DNA from: Symbiodinium natans
Lineage: Eukaryota > Sar > Dinophyceae > Suessiales > Symbiodiniaceae
Direction of reading: 5' to 3'
Assembly: GCA_905221605.1 (NCBI GenBank)
Contig: CAJNDS010002360.1
Span: forward strand, 375,309 to 439,308
Length of the DNA: 64,000 nucleotides
Shown here: piece after piece, positions 10,728 to 19,489 of the stretch
How positions within the stretch are numbered: position 1 is the first letter of the stretch
Layout of the letters: each line of letters opens with the position of its first letter
Translations under genes and position numbers: made by a program
The notes under the pieces: generated by a model
Seen by the model: only the letters and a program-made list of their open reading frames with translations
Database searches by the model: none
What the model was told of the DNA's origin: nothing

Positions 10728-10930
10728 GTTTAGGGTTTAGGCTTTAGGTTTAGGGTTTAGATTTAGGGTTGATTAGGGTTAGGGTTTAGGGTTTAGGGTT
10801 TAGGGTTTAGGGTTTAGGGTTTAGGGTTTAGGGTTTAGGGTTTAGGGTTTAGGGTTTAGGGTTTAGGGTTTAGGGTACGGGTTTGGGGTTTAGGGTTTAA
10901 GGTTTGGGGTTTGGGGTTTAGGGTTAAGGG
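10728..10930 (+). repeat. TTTAGGG array
   Basis: Begins with the donor GT of the preceding exon; about 25 units, degenerate at the edges. Faces the CCCTAAA array at 10287 across a 90-bp exon island. Confidence 0.95.
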
Positions 10931-11312
10931 TTGCAGCTTTTGCAGGATCTTCACCCCCCCCCCTCCGCCCCCCACCAAAAAAAGAAAGAGGCAGCAACAA
11001 TCCACAGTAGGCCCGAAGCTCTCAAGCAACCCATAGTGAAAGACACCGCAAACCCGTTGTCCTGAAAACCTATAACCCTGCTACCAGCTGTTACCCCTTC
11101 GATTCGGAGACTGCGGCGTCTTAGAGTTTGCGCACTTCAGGAATGGGTTTCGGGTTTCCCCCTATCTCCCCGAAATCATCAAAACTCTTAGTATAGTAGT
11201 GCAGGAACCCTAGATAGGTACCCCAACTCTTCAGCCCTTGAATTCTTGAACCCTCAAGCAGTTCACCCCGAACCCTTAAAGCCTCTAACTTTGAAACTCT
11301 TTTTCGTTGGGG

Positions 11313-11440
11313 AGTACTTGGAGGTTCATGGGTACTTAGAACCACAGTTAGAAGTCCACTTATAACCTACTTAGGGGACTTAGGGGGGCTTATAAGTATA
11401 GTTCTAGTTAGGGTTATAAGTACTATGAACCTCCAAGTAG
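11313..11440. mobile_element. TACTTGGAG-family MITE (introner-like)
   Basis: Inverted ends TACTTGGAGGTTCATGG and the reverse complement (atgaacctccaagta) bound about 125 bp. With its flanking bases it starts GT and ends AG. Left flank reads ASNFETLFRWG, right flank reads on as an open frame, so it may be a spliced intron. Confidence 0.7.
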
Positions 11441-11533
11441 ACCCCCCTGCTTGACCCTTGCGCCTTGGGCGGGACGCATCCTAGGATGCGGCTTCTCTGC
11501 CAAAGTGGCCCGTGTGCAGCCGCTCGGGCCTTG
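11441..11533 (+). CDS. Candidate exon after MITE-derived intron
   Basis: It follows CCAAGTAG and reads TPLLDPCALGGTHPRMRLLC and QSGPCAAARALG to the donor GTACGT. Low complexity is absent, but no family is recognised. Confidence 0.35.
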
Positions 11534-11587
11534 GGTACGTTTGGGGCACTGCGAGGCGCTTGCAGCTGTGTAGGCCTCAACATGTCA

Positions 11588-11756
11588 GGGGGTTTACGAA
11601 CATAGGGGACCCCTGAAACAGACCCCCAAGTAGCAGGATGCCCTTCTAATGAGGACCCCTAAGAAGGTAATTTACCCTGCCCCCAAACCCTCAACCCAAA
11701 TTTCAGCAACTCCCATGTACCTAGAAGGTACCCCCCACCTATTTCGGAGACCACCA
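11588..11756 (-). mobile_element. F1 MITE copy D with internal insertion
   Basis: It starts GGGGGTTTACGAAC and contains the F1 body. A ggtacctt block appears twice, separated by about 60 bp, suggesting a nested or partly duplicated copy. Confidence 0.5.
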
Positions 11757-12321
11757 TGTGCGCTTGTTCTGAGTTCCACGCGTGCTGTTATGCGCAAAAA
11801 AAGCAGAAGGAGGGCCAATGGAGCGCAGACCTTGGTCCCAGCACCCTAGATAGGTTTAGGGTTTAGGGTTTCGGGTTTAGGGCTCAGTGTTTTCTAGGAT
11901 TCTGGAGCGGCTTTAGGGGTTTAGGGTTAGAGGACCGTCCGGCTGTTTGGCAGCCCTGCGTGCGACGTGCGTTTGGCTGTTGTGGTGAGCTCGAAGCCCT
12001 AAGCCCTCAGCCCTAAGTCCTAAGTCCTAAGCCCTAAGCCCTGAGCCCTAAACCCGAAGCCCTAAACCCTAACTAGGGGGTTGTAGCGTGCAGGACCGGG
12101 GCCAGAGTCTCAGGGCTATATGCCTCATAGAAATCTGATTTGGTTAGCGCGCCCCCCCTCCGAAGGCCACACCAGTACTGCTGTGACGACTGCATTTTTG
12201 CTACCAGCATCTACATAAACAAATCCATTATTACACTTTTGTTGGCACCATGATTCCCGTCGTACCATGACCATGATACAACCCTAAACTCCAACCCCCG
12301 AGCCAGGGGTGTAACGCTCAG

Positions 12322-12410
12322 GTCAGACTGCACCTTCCGATGCAGCTGCTGCATGCAATTTATCTCGGAAGACGCCCCGGCAGAGCGGCTGCAACTAAGC
12401 CCAAGGTCCC
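12322..12410 (+). CDS. Candidate exon
   Basis: After CTCAG it reads VRLHLPMQLLHAIYLGRRPG and RAAATKPKVP, ending at a canonical donor GTAAGC. A TTTAGGG array lies 37 bp downstream. Confidence 0.4.
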
Positions 12411-12446
12411 GTAAGCCCTTTTAAACCCGATTTCAGCGCCTGAACT

Positions 12447-12477
12447 GTAGGGTTTAGGGTTTAGGGTTTAGGGTACC
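12447..12477 (+). repeat. Short TTTAGGG array
   Basis: Four units. Confidence 0.8.
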
Positions 12478-12570
12478 TGAGGGTTCCGTAAGTAAGGGGT
12501 GTCGGGCTCTCGGTTTGTTTCCTTTTGTCCTATTAGCACCATGCAGCACCGTTGGTACCATTATGTACGA

Positions 12571-12716
12571 CCAGTACTTGAAGGGTCGGAGGATTTAGTA
12601 AGTAGTTATCTAGTAGAGTTATCCATAGGATAACTCCAATTAGGGCCTTTTAGGGTACATATAAGTCTACTCACTTCTACTTACTAAGTCCCCCGACCCT
12701 CCAAGTACTACCATTC
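12571..12716. mobile_element. TACTTGAAGG-family MITE
   Basis: Inverted ends (agtacttgaagggtcgg / ccgaccctccaagtact), with a further inverted gtaagtag/cttacta inside. The left flank is an ATG-led frame MQHRWYHYVRP ending exactly at GTACTT. An isolated end of this family (ccgaccctccaagtag) also lies at 22412. Confidence 0.65.
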
Positions 12717-13430
12717 ATAACCATCCCTACCATTCTACCGTGATGACCATCATGACCAGTATTGCCATTTAGAACCATGATGACCATTGTTACCATATAC
12801 AACCCTGATGACAATGACCAGTAATACCATGGACAGTCATTATTGCCATTCTTGCCCTGTCCAACATTTCTTACCATGATTGCCATTCATGACCATTATA
12901 TCCATGATTTCTAATCTTACAACTTATGACCAGTACTCCCATTTTATAGCAAGTTACCTTTGTTACCACCATTACCATTGATACCAATTTAGAACCCGGA
13001 TTACCATGATTACCATTTTGCCCAGTACTGCCACCATTATTACCATTGTTACGATTGATAACCCGTATTGCCATTATTGCCATTGTGCCCGGTATTTCCA
13101 TGGATGACCAAGACCATTCTTGCCATTTATAGCACTTCTTGCCATCATTACCATTATGACCAGTATTACCATCCCGTTAGTACCATTATTACCATTTAGA
13201 ACCCCTTTTACGTGTGTTGCCATTACGGCCGGTAGTACCACTTATTGCCATATTTGCCATTGTTAGCATGTTTACCATTGTTGCCGTTTATAACCCTTAT
13301 TACCATTCTTACCATCATGACCAGTATTACCATGAGTAATTATTATAATTATGATGATTATTATTTTTAGTATTCTTATTCTTACTATTACCATTATTCT
13401 CATTAGTACCGTTTTGACCATTGTTAGAAT
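12717..13430. repeat. Degenerate ATTACCATT/GACCAGTA minisatellite
   Basis: About 700 bp built from diverged ttgccatt, attaccatt and gaccagtatt units. It produces Asn/Gly-rich minus-strand ORFs that are repeat artefacts. Confidence 0.75.
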
Positions 13431-13545
13431 CATTACCCTTAGTAATTACTAAACCCGGTTTCTTAACCTCGCGACTTGGAGTAAAAACTGGTGACGTCGC
13501 ATGTGGTCCAGCACAGACTCCCTGAAAGAAATACACCCTAAACCC

Positions 13546-13656
13546 TTAACCCTAAACCCTAAACCCTAACCCCTAAATCCTAAACGCTAAACCCTAAACC
13601 CTAAACCCTAAACCCTAAACGCCAAACCCTAATCCCTAAACCCTAAATCCTAAACC
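13546..13656 (+). repeat. CCCTAAA array
   Basis: Degenerate CCCTAAA units. Confidence 0.9.
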
Positions 13657-13769
13657 CCAAGCCATGTAGTTGCCAAGCCACACTATCACAACGACTCATC
13701 TTGGCCCAAACACCCCAAGCCCTTAAGCATCCTTAACCTCTACGGCATGTTTGGGCTTTGAGCCTCTCT

Positions 13770-13886
13770 TAAACCCTAAACCCCAAACCCCAAACCCCAA
13801 ACCCCTAAACCATAAACCCTAAACCCTAAACCCGAAACCCTAAACCCTAAACCCTAAACACTAAACCCTAAACCCTAAACCCTAAA
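13770..13886 (+). repeat. CCCTAAA array
   Basis: About 16 units, running into the exon at 13890. Confidence 0.9.
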
Positions 13887-13889
13887 CCC

Positions 13890-13999
13890 GAGCCCTGCCC
13901 CCCGAAACCGCCCGAGGTTTACATGCGGCACGACCAGACCTACTGCAGCCCAAGCTGCAGGGACCGTGGCGTGTCCGGGTGGGCCGCAGCAGGGGCTGG
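13890..13999 (+). CDS. Candidate exon with FCS-like zinc finger motif
   Basis: Reads PPKPPEVYMRHDQTYCSPSC then RDRGVSGWAAAGA, ending two bases into a codon at GTTTGGGG. The string VYMRHDQTYCSPSCR resembles the second half of plant-type FLZ/FCS-like zinc fingers (IYMYRGDxAFCSxECR), in which two CxxC pairs bind zinc. The first CxxC pair is not seen and would lie in an upstream exon. The coding call is strong, the family an inference. Confidence 0.6.
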
Positions 14000-14168
14000 G
14001 TTTGGGGTTTAGGGTTTAGGATTTAGGTTTTAGGGTGTAGGGGTTTAGGGTTTAGGGTGTTTAGGGTGTTTAGGGTGTTTAGGGTGTTTAGGGTGTTTAG
14101 GGTGTTTAGGGTGTTTAGGGTGTTTAGGGTGTTTAGGGTGTTTAGGGTGTTTAGGGTGTTTAGGGTCA
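14000..14168 (+). repeat. TTTAGGG then 10-bp GTGTTTAGGG array
   Basis: It begins at the donor of the preceding exon with TTTAGGG variants, then about 12 homogeneous 10-bp GTGTTTAGGG units at 14049-14166. Confidence 0.95.
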
Positions 14169-14512
14169 CGGCCGAAGGGGCGCAGGCTATCTGGACATGA
14201 CCGTTGGTTTAGGGTTTAGGGTTTAGGGTTTCGTTTGGGGTACCCACATGGGCCCACCATTTTTTGCGCGACGCCCCAGAAGGGACCACAAGTTAGAGAC
14301 CTGACCACGTGTACTGGAGGATGTCTTCCCCCCCCCCCCCGCCCCCGCCCTCCACTTCTCCAGCTTGAGAGTTGCAGTCGCCCAATTACGGCCTCGGCCC
14401 CCCAAACCCAAAACTCCTACACCCTTCATTGCTGGATAACCTCCCCCAACTCTAAACCCTAAACCCTAAACCCTTCTTCCACCCCCAATCCCCTCAAACC
14501 GAAGCCTTCGAG

Positions 14513-14616
14513 CCCCCTTTGCCCGCAACTCCGTGTTGGGGGCCAGGGGCCACGTGGACGAAGTCGTTGAGGTGAAGGAGCCAGTGAAGGAGCCAAAGTG
14601 TCAGCTGACCAAGAAG
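14513..14616 (+). CDS. Candidate exon
   Basis: AG acceptor after a CCCTAAA stretch. Reads FARNSVLGARGHVDEVVEVK then EPVKEPKCQLTKK, ending AAG|GTCTCA in phase 0. Charged and protein-like, family unknown. A G-run follows at 14630-14641. Confidence 0.5.
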
Positions 14617-15509
14617 GTCTCAGGCCGGCGGGGGGGGGGGTGGCTTAGGAACCTAGCAATGTGGGGGCTGTTTGAGGGTTAAGGAGTTTGGGGGGCTTAG
14701 TTTTGGGGTTTCGGGGTTTTGTGGTTTGGGGGTTTGGGGTTTTGGGGAAACTTCGGAGTGGGGACAGTTTGGGGCCTTTGAGAGCTTGAGGGGTTTTGGG
14801 GTCATCCGGGCGCCGGGTTTTGTAGGGAAACCTTTGAATTGGGACCTGTTTAGCCTTGTAAAGGGTCCCTTTCTGCGGGGGTTCCGTCACCAACCACTGT
14901 ACCTGTAGGAAAACAACCACTGTAGAAATAACAGCAACACCCTCGAGATCCCTAGGCAGCGACAGCGACAACGAACATCATAGTACGAATAGGTAATAAC
15001 AACAATTTAGAACCAGTATACAATGTTTTAACAGCAACATGAATTTTTAAACTACTAGCAATAATATAGAACCAACATTAGTTCTTGTAATGGCAACATT
15101 CACATTTTGGATCTTCGTTTGAGCTCCACGCCCGACCCTCTGCACCCCCGCGCCCGGAACGTGGCAACGCTCGACTCGCGAGGCCCCCAACAAACTGAGC
15201 GCCCCTGAGCCTCAAGCCCCCTTAGCTCGGTTTGGGGTGTAGGATTTAGGGTTTAGGGTTTAGGAGAATGTTTCTGGGCCCCTTCTAGGTGAAGTTTGGG
15301 GTGGTTTGTACGACAGCCTCAAGGCCCTCCACCCTATCGCACGTGAGCCTCCTCTGAGGACCCTAAACTCTAACCCTAAATTTCAGGCCTAGCGGCACGG
15401 GCCGGCCCCCGCCCCCCAAAGCACGAAACCTTGAACCTTGGCACTGTCTTCTCTTTCCCGTGTCTTTGTCCTCTCCTTCTCTCTGTCTCTCTTTCTCCTG
15501 CCTTCGCCC

Positions 15510-15567
15510 CCCCTCCCTCCCCCCCCCCCCCCCCCGGCGCGCGCGCGCGCGCGCGCGCGCGCGCGCA
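15510..15567 (+). repeat. Poly-C followed by (GC)n
   Basis: C-rich run then about 15 GC dinucleotides; potential Z-DNA. Gives Arg-Ala ORFs on both strands, which I reject as genes. Confidence 0.9.
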
Positions 15568-15569
15568 CC

Positions 15570-16610
15570 CGCATCAGGAGCATCAGTGGGGTTGGTTTGG
15601 GGGCCTTAAAAGCATTCTATGCATGCGTTTTGCCTTCGAAAAACCTTCAGAAAACGCTGTAAACACGTGTTTTTGGGCTTGGGAAGCCTTTTGGGACCCA
15701 GGAAAGGGAGCATCATGAGCATCAGCGGCCTCCCCCAGGCCATCCAAAACCCCCTTAAACACGCCGATTGTATGTGCTTGAACGCTTGCGTGCCCACGAA
15801 ACCCCCAAAAGCAAGACCCCGAATGCCCTTAAGGGCATTCGGGGTCCTGCTGTTCGGGTGTTTTGTAGGCACGAAGCCGTTCGAGCGCGTAAAATGAGCG
15901 ATTTTAGGGGCGTTTTTACGTGGACCCACAAAACACTCGGTATTTACGAGGTTTTCTGCTGTTGGAACACCCCCCCAAACCGAGCATCATGAGCATCAGC
16001 TGGGTCTCTGGGCCGTGGGCCCGGACCCCCCCACGAAGCCCAAGAGAAGCGATGGCTCGATGATGCGCCCGGACCCCGCGCATCAGCAGCATCAGCAGAC
16101 CCCCCCCCGGACGTGGGTTTCGATGATGCGCACTTTGGGGGCGGGTCAAGGGCAACAGGGGTGGGGGTCGGAGGCACGCGTGAAAAACCTCATAAAAACA
16201 CGGTATTTACGGTGATTTCAGCGTTTTTCAGCGTTTTTTATTGCCTTGGGCCCGCGGGCCAGGGCTGCTGATGCTCATGATGCTCGCCTGGTTTTGGGCT
16301 TCCGGTACCCCCCCCAAACCTTGAAAAACGTGGTTTCGGCCTGGCGCGCGCCCCATGTGAAAAGCTAGGGCCGATGATGCGCGCCCGTGAGGGTTTAATG
16401 GGGTGCTGCGGGTGTTTTGTGGCCTCGGTTTTTCGTAAAAACCCATGGTTTTTACGAGGTTTTCGTGCTTTTCGCACCACCGCGTGTTGCGTCCCCTTGG
16501 ATGCCGTTTTGGAGGCCTCCCGAAGGGCCCCGCGCGAATTTGAAGCAATTTTGGGCGGGGTCGGCGGCTCGGGCGCTCGCCCCTTAAAGCTAGCGCTTTA
16601 GTGCGACGCG
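15570..16610. other. Mosaic of short dispersed motifs, no clear gene
   Basis: GAGCATCATGAGCATCAG-like strings recur at 15574, 15709, 15984, 16078 and inverted at 16262. Pieces such as ggtatttacgaggttttc recur at 15938, 16201 and 16450. A perfect 32-bp palindrome occupies 15815-15846. ORFs here are short and overlap on both strands. Confidence 0.5.
15815..15846. repeat. Perfect 32-bp palindrome
   Basis: GACCCCGAATGCCCTT joined directly to its reverse complement with no loop, so it would form a cruciform rather than a terminator-type hairpin. Confidence 0.9.
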
Positions 16611-16795
16611 GGCTCCGCCCTGGACCACGGGCGGCGCGGGGGCCGGATTTAGGAGCCTCCGGCTCAGGCCGCCGACCCAAGAGGCCCGAAACCTCTCAAC
16701 CCTCAAACCAGGGTTCGGGGGTTTGAGGCCGTGTTGTGGGAATGGGGGGGTAGAGGCTTCGAACTGTTGGAGTGGTTGGCGTAAGGTTGCAACAT

Positions 16796-17580
16796 CCCAA
16801 ACCCCTAACCCTAAACCCCACACCCTATACCCAGAACCCTAATCCCTCACTCCAGGTTTTGAGCCTCTGTGGGTCTAATGCTCTTGTCTTTAGGGTAGCC
16901 TTCGGGCTTTGTGCTGTATCCAGCGAAATCTGGCGCGATGTGCCGTGGTCCCTGACCTAAACTGTAAGCCCCAAACCCCTGAACCCAAAACCCAAAACCT
17001 TAAACCCAAAACCCTAAACTTCGCCAAGGAGAGTGGGGGGGGGTGGGGGGGGTGGGGGGTGGGGGGGGTGGGGGGGTGGGGGGGCGGGCTGGGGGGCTGC
17101 GGAGGGCTGGGGTTTCGTGTGGTCCTCTATGGCCCCTTTTTAAGGTTTTTGGGTGTAAGGGAGGGGAGGGGGGGGGTTCCCTCCCCTCAAAACCATCCAA
17201 CACGCCACCGCTAAACCCTACTAGAGAGTGTGTCCGAACAAGGCAGCTCCTTGTCGGTGGCTGGCAATTACAAGCCGCCTCCTGAGTCCTGGTTTTGGGG
17301 CAGAGTTGGGGTTCAGGGTTGAGTGTTTAGCGTTTAGGGTTGAGGGTTTAGGGTTTAGGGTTACGGTTTGTGTCCGGCGTTCGGGGGCGAGGGGGGCTGG
17401 GGGTGGGTGGTGGATCGTCGGCTCCACAAAAAAAGTTGTGGCTTTGGACAGCTTTCGGTGCCACTCGAAATTGCAAGTTCTCAGTGAATCACATACAATT
17501 TCTTTGTATCCTGGCCTTGAGGACTTGAGGTTTAGGGTTTAGGTTTAGGGTCTCAGGGAGTTTACGGGAGAGAGGAGCGG
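16796..17580. other. Mixed CCCTAAA/TTTAGGG traces and G-rich tract
   Basis: Short telomere-type arrays at 16796-16850, 16970-17020, 17320-17370 and 17530-17550, plus a G-rich GGGGGGT tract at 17034-17095. No convincing exon. Confidence 0.5.
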
Positions 17581-17892
17581 TCTGCTGTCTGCTGTCTGCT
17601 GTTCAGGCTTTGGGGACAAGGATTCTTGCGTAGGTTTCGAGGGCTCGACGGACCCTCCATGTCCTCCCACGCAGTCCCCCCCCCCCCCCTCCCCCAAGCT
17701 CAGGACTTCTCAAGGCCTCTAGACCCAAACCCTGACCCTAAGCCGCTCAGCGGCTCGGGGGAAGCCTGACACCCTGTATGCTCCCAAACCCTAAGCCCTG
17801 CACTCACAAGGCCTATACCCCGAACAGCCCGAAAACCCGAAAGCCACAAAAGCCTGAAACTTTAAAAAGACCACGAAGCCAAAAACTGTAGC

Positions 17893-17925
17893 CCCCCCCC
17901 CCCCCCAAAAAAAAAAAAAAAAAAA
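17893..17925 (+). repeat. Poly-C to poly-A tract
   Basis: About 16 C followed by about 20 A. A similar junction lies at 30543-30586, on the other side of the satellite island. Confidence 0.85.
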
Positions 17926-18265
17926 CCACCTAATGCGACAAACCGCCGAAACCCAGTACCTTAAATGCACCAACATTCCCAAACCCCTCAAGCCTTAGTA
18001 AACCCTAAACAGGCGAATAGCCGAAAGCCCCACAGCCTTTAAGAATGCTCGAAGCTCCCCAATGCCCTAAAACAATGCTCGAAGCTCCCCACTGAGCCCG
18101 AAATCAACCCTCAACCCCAACCTGCCCCCTGAGGCCCCCGCCCCCCCACCCGCTTCCCACAAAAACGGATCACCCAAAACCCCCAAACCCCTCCCCCCCC
18201 CCCCCCCCCAAACCCCACCTAAACCCGCCAAACCGTTCCAGAGCCCCCCCCCCCCCGGTGTGCGG

Positions 18266-18370
18266 TTAAATAGGATTTATTTGGAAGCTGAGAGTCGTGT
18301 TTACAAGAGGAAAACAGACCCCAAAACGTATACTTATTTACAAGAGCCAACTTCCAAATAAACCCTATTT
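18266..18370. mobile_element. Left-end foldback element of the island
   Basis: About 105 bp: AAATAGGATTTATTTGGAAG is inverted as CTTCCAAATAAACCCTATTT at 18351-18370, and TTTACAAGAG is repeated inside. The same sequence as a half-copy closes the island at 30496. Confidence 0.7.
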
Positions 18371-18395
18371 GGGTTTCTGGGGGGCTGGGGGGTCA

Positions 18396-18670
18396 AGAGT
18401 TAAATAATTTAAATAATTTAAATAATTTAAATAATTTAAATAATTTAAATAATTTAAATAATTTAAATGATTATTTAAATTATTTAAATAATTTAAATAA
18501 TCTAAATAATTTAAATAATTTAAATATTTTAAACAATTTAAAAAATTTAAATAATTTAAATAATTTAAATACTTGAAATAATTTAAATAATTTAAATGCC
18601 CGCGGGGGGGGCTCCGGGCCACTGCCTCCCCGGAATTAAATAATTTAAACATTTAATTTATTTAAATTAT
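18396..18670. repeat. 9-bp AATAATTTA satellite
   Basis: Tandem AATAATTTA units, with minor changes, give NYL-repeat ORFs. Interrupted by a GC-rich module (cccgcggggggggctccggg) at 18597. Confidence 0.9.
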
Positions 18671-18683
18671 TTAATTCGCCGGA

Positions 18684-18840
18684 ACCACCCCCAATACTAA
18701 ATTACGAGCCCGGGCCTCCCCCCAATACTAAATCACGAGCCCCAACCCCCCCCCAATACTAAATTACGAGCCCGGGCCTCCCCCCAAGACTTAATTACGA
18801 GCCCGGGCCTTCCCCCAATACTAAATTACGAGCCGAGGAA
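18684..18840 (+). repeat. 31-bp CCCCCCAATACTAAATTACGAGC-type repeat
   Basis: Five units of a GC/AT mixed 31-bp repeat; the same family recurs in 25.67-25.83, 26.44-26.59, 27.20-27.36 and 27.83-27.92 kb. Confidence 0.85.
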
Positions 18841-18995
18841 TTAAATAATTTAAATAATGGACCCCCCCATTTTCATAATTTAAGCCCCAGGTATTTAAAT
18901 TATTCAAATTATTTACCTCGGGCAGGGGAATTAAATAATTTAAATAATTTAAATAATTTAAATAATTTAAATAATTTAAATAATTTAAATACTTT
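18841..18995. repeat. 9-bp AATAATTTA satellite, second block
   Basis: Continuation of the 18.4-kb array, followed by a CCCCACA...TGTGGGG hairpin at 19003-19020. Confidence 0.85.
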
Positions 18996-19039
18996 TTATT
19001 CCCCACATCTTTGTGTGGGGTTCTTACTTTTGGGGCTGT

Positions 19040-19105
19040 CCCGCCTCCTCCTCTTCCTCCTCCTCCTCCTTCTCCTCCTCACCGTTCTCCTCTTCCTGTT
19101 CCTCA
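19040..19105 (+). repeat. CCTCCTCTTCC polypyrimidine tract
   Basis: Pure C/T strand of about 60 bp. Confidence 0.8.
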
Positions 19106-19107
19106 TG

Positions 19108-19485
19108 TCGCATGCATCATCACATCACGATCACGCACATCACGCATCACATCACGCACATGACGCGGTGTCACGCATCAAATCACATCACGCACATGAC
19201 GTACCATGACGCACATGACGCCGCATCACGATCACGCACATCACGCATCACATCACGCATATGACGCGGTGTCACGCATCAAACACGCACAGCACGCATC
19301 ATGCATCACATCACGATCATGCACATCACGCATCACATCACGCACATGACGCGGTGTCACGCATCAAATCACATCACGCACATGACGCACCATCACGCAC
19401 ATCACGCATCACGTCACGCACATCACATCACGCACATGACGCACCATCACGCACATCACGCATCACATCACGCACATGACGCAGT
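19108..19485 (+). repeat. CATCACGCA satellite
   Basis: Variants of catcacgca/catgacgca over 380 bp, with longer-range repetition including GACGCGGTGTCACGCATCAA. Gives His-rich ORFs. Confidence 0.9.
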
Positions 19486-19489
19486 GTCG

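Noticed and set aside
19003-19020. Rho-independent terminator-like hairpin
   Set aside because: A short stem in a eukaryotic satellite region; no bacterial gene context.
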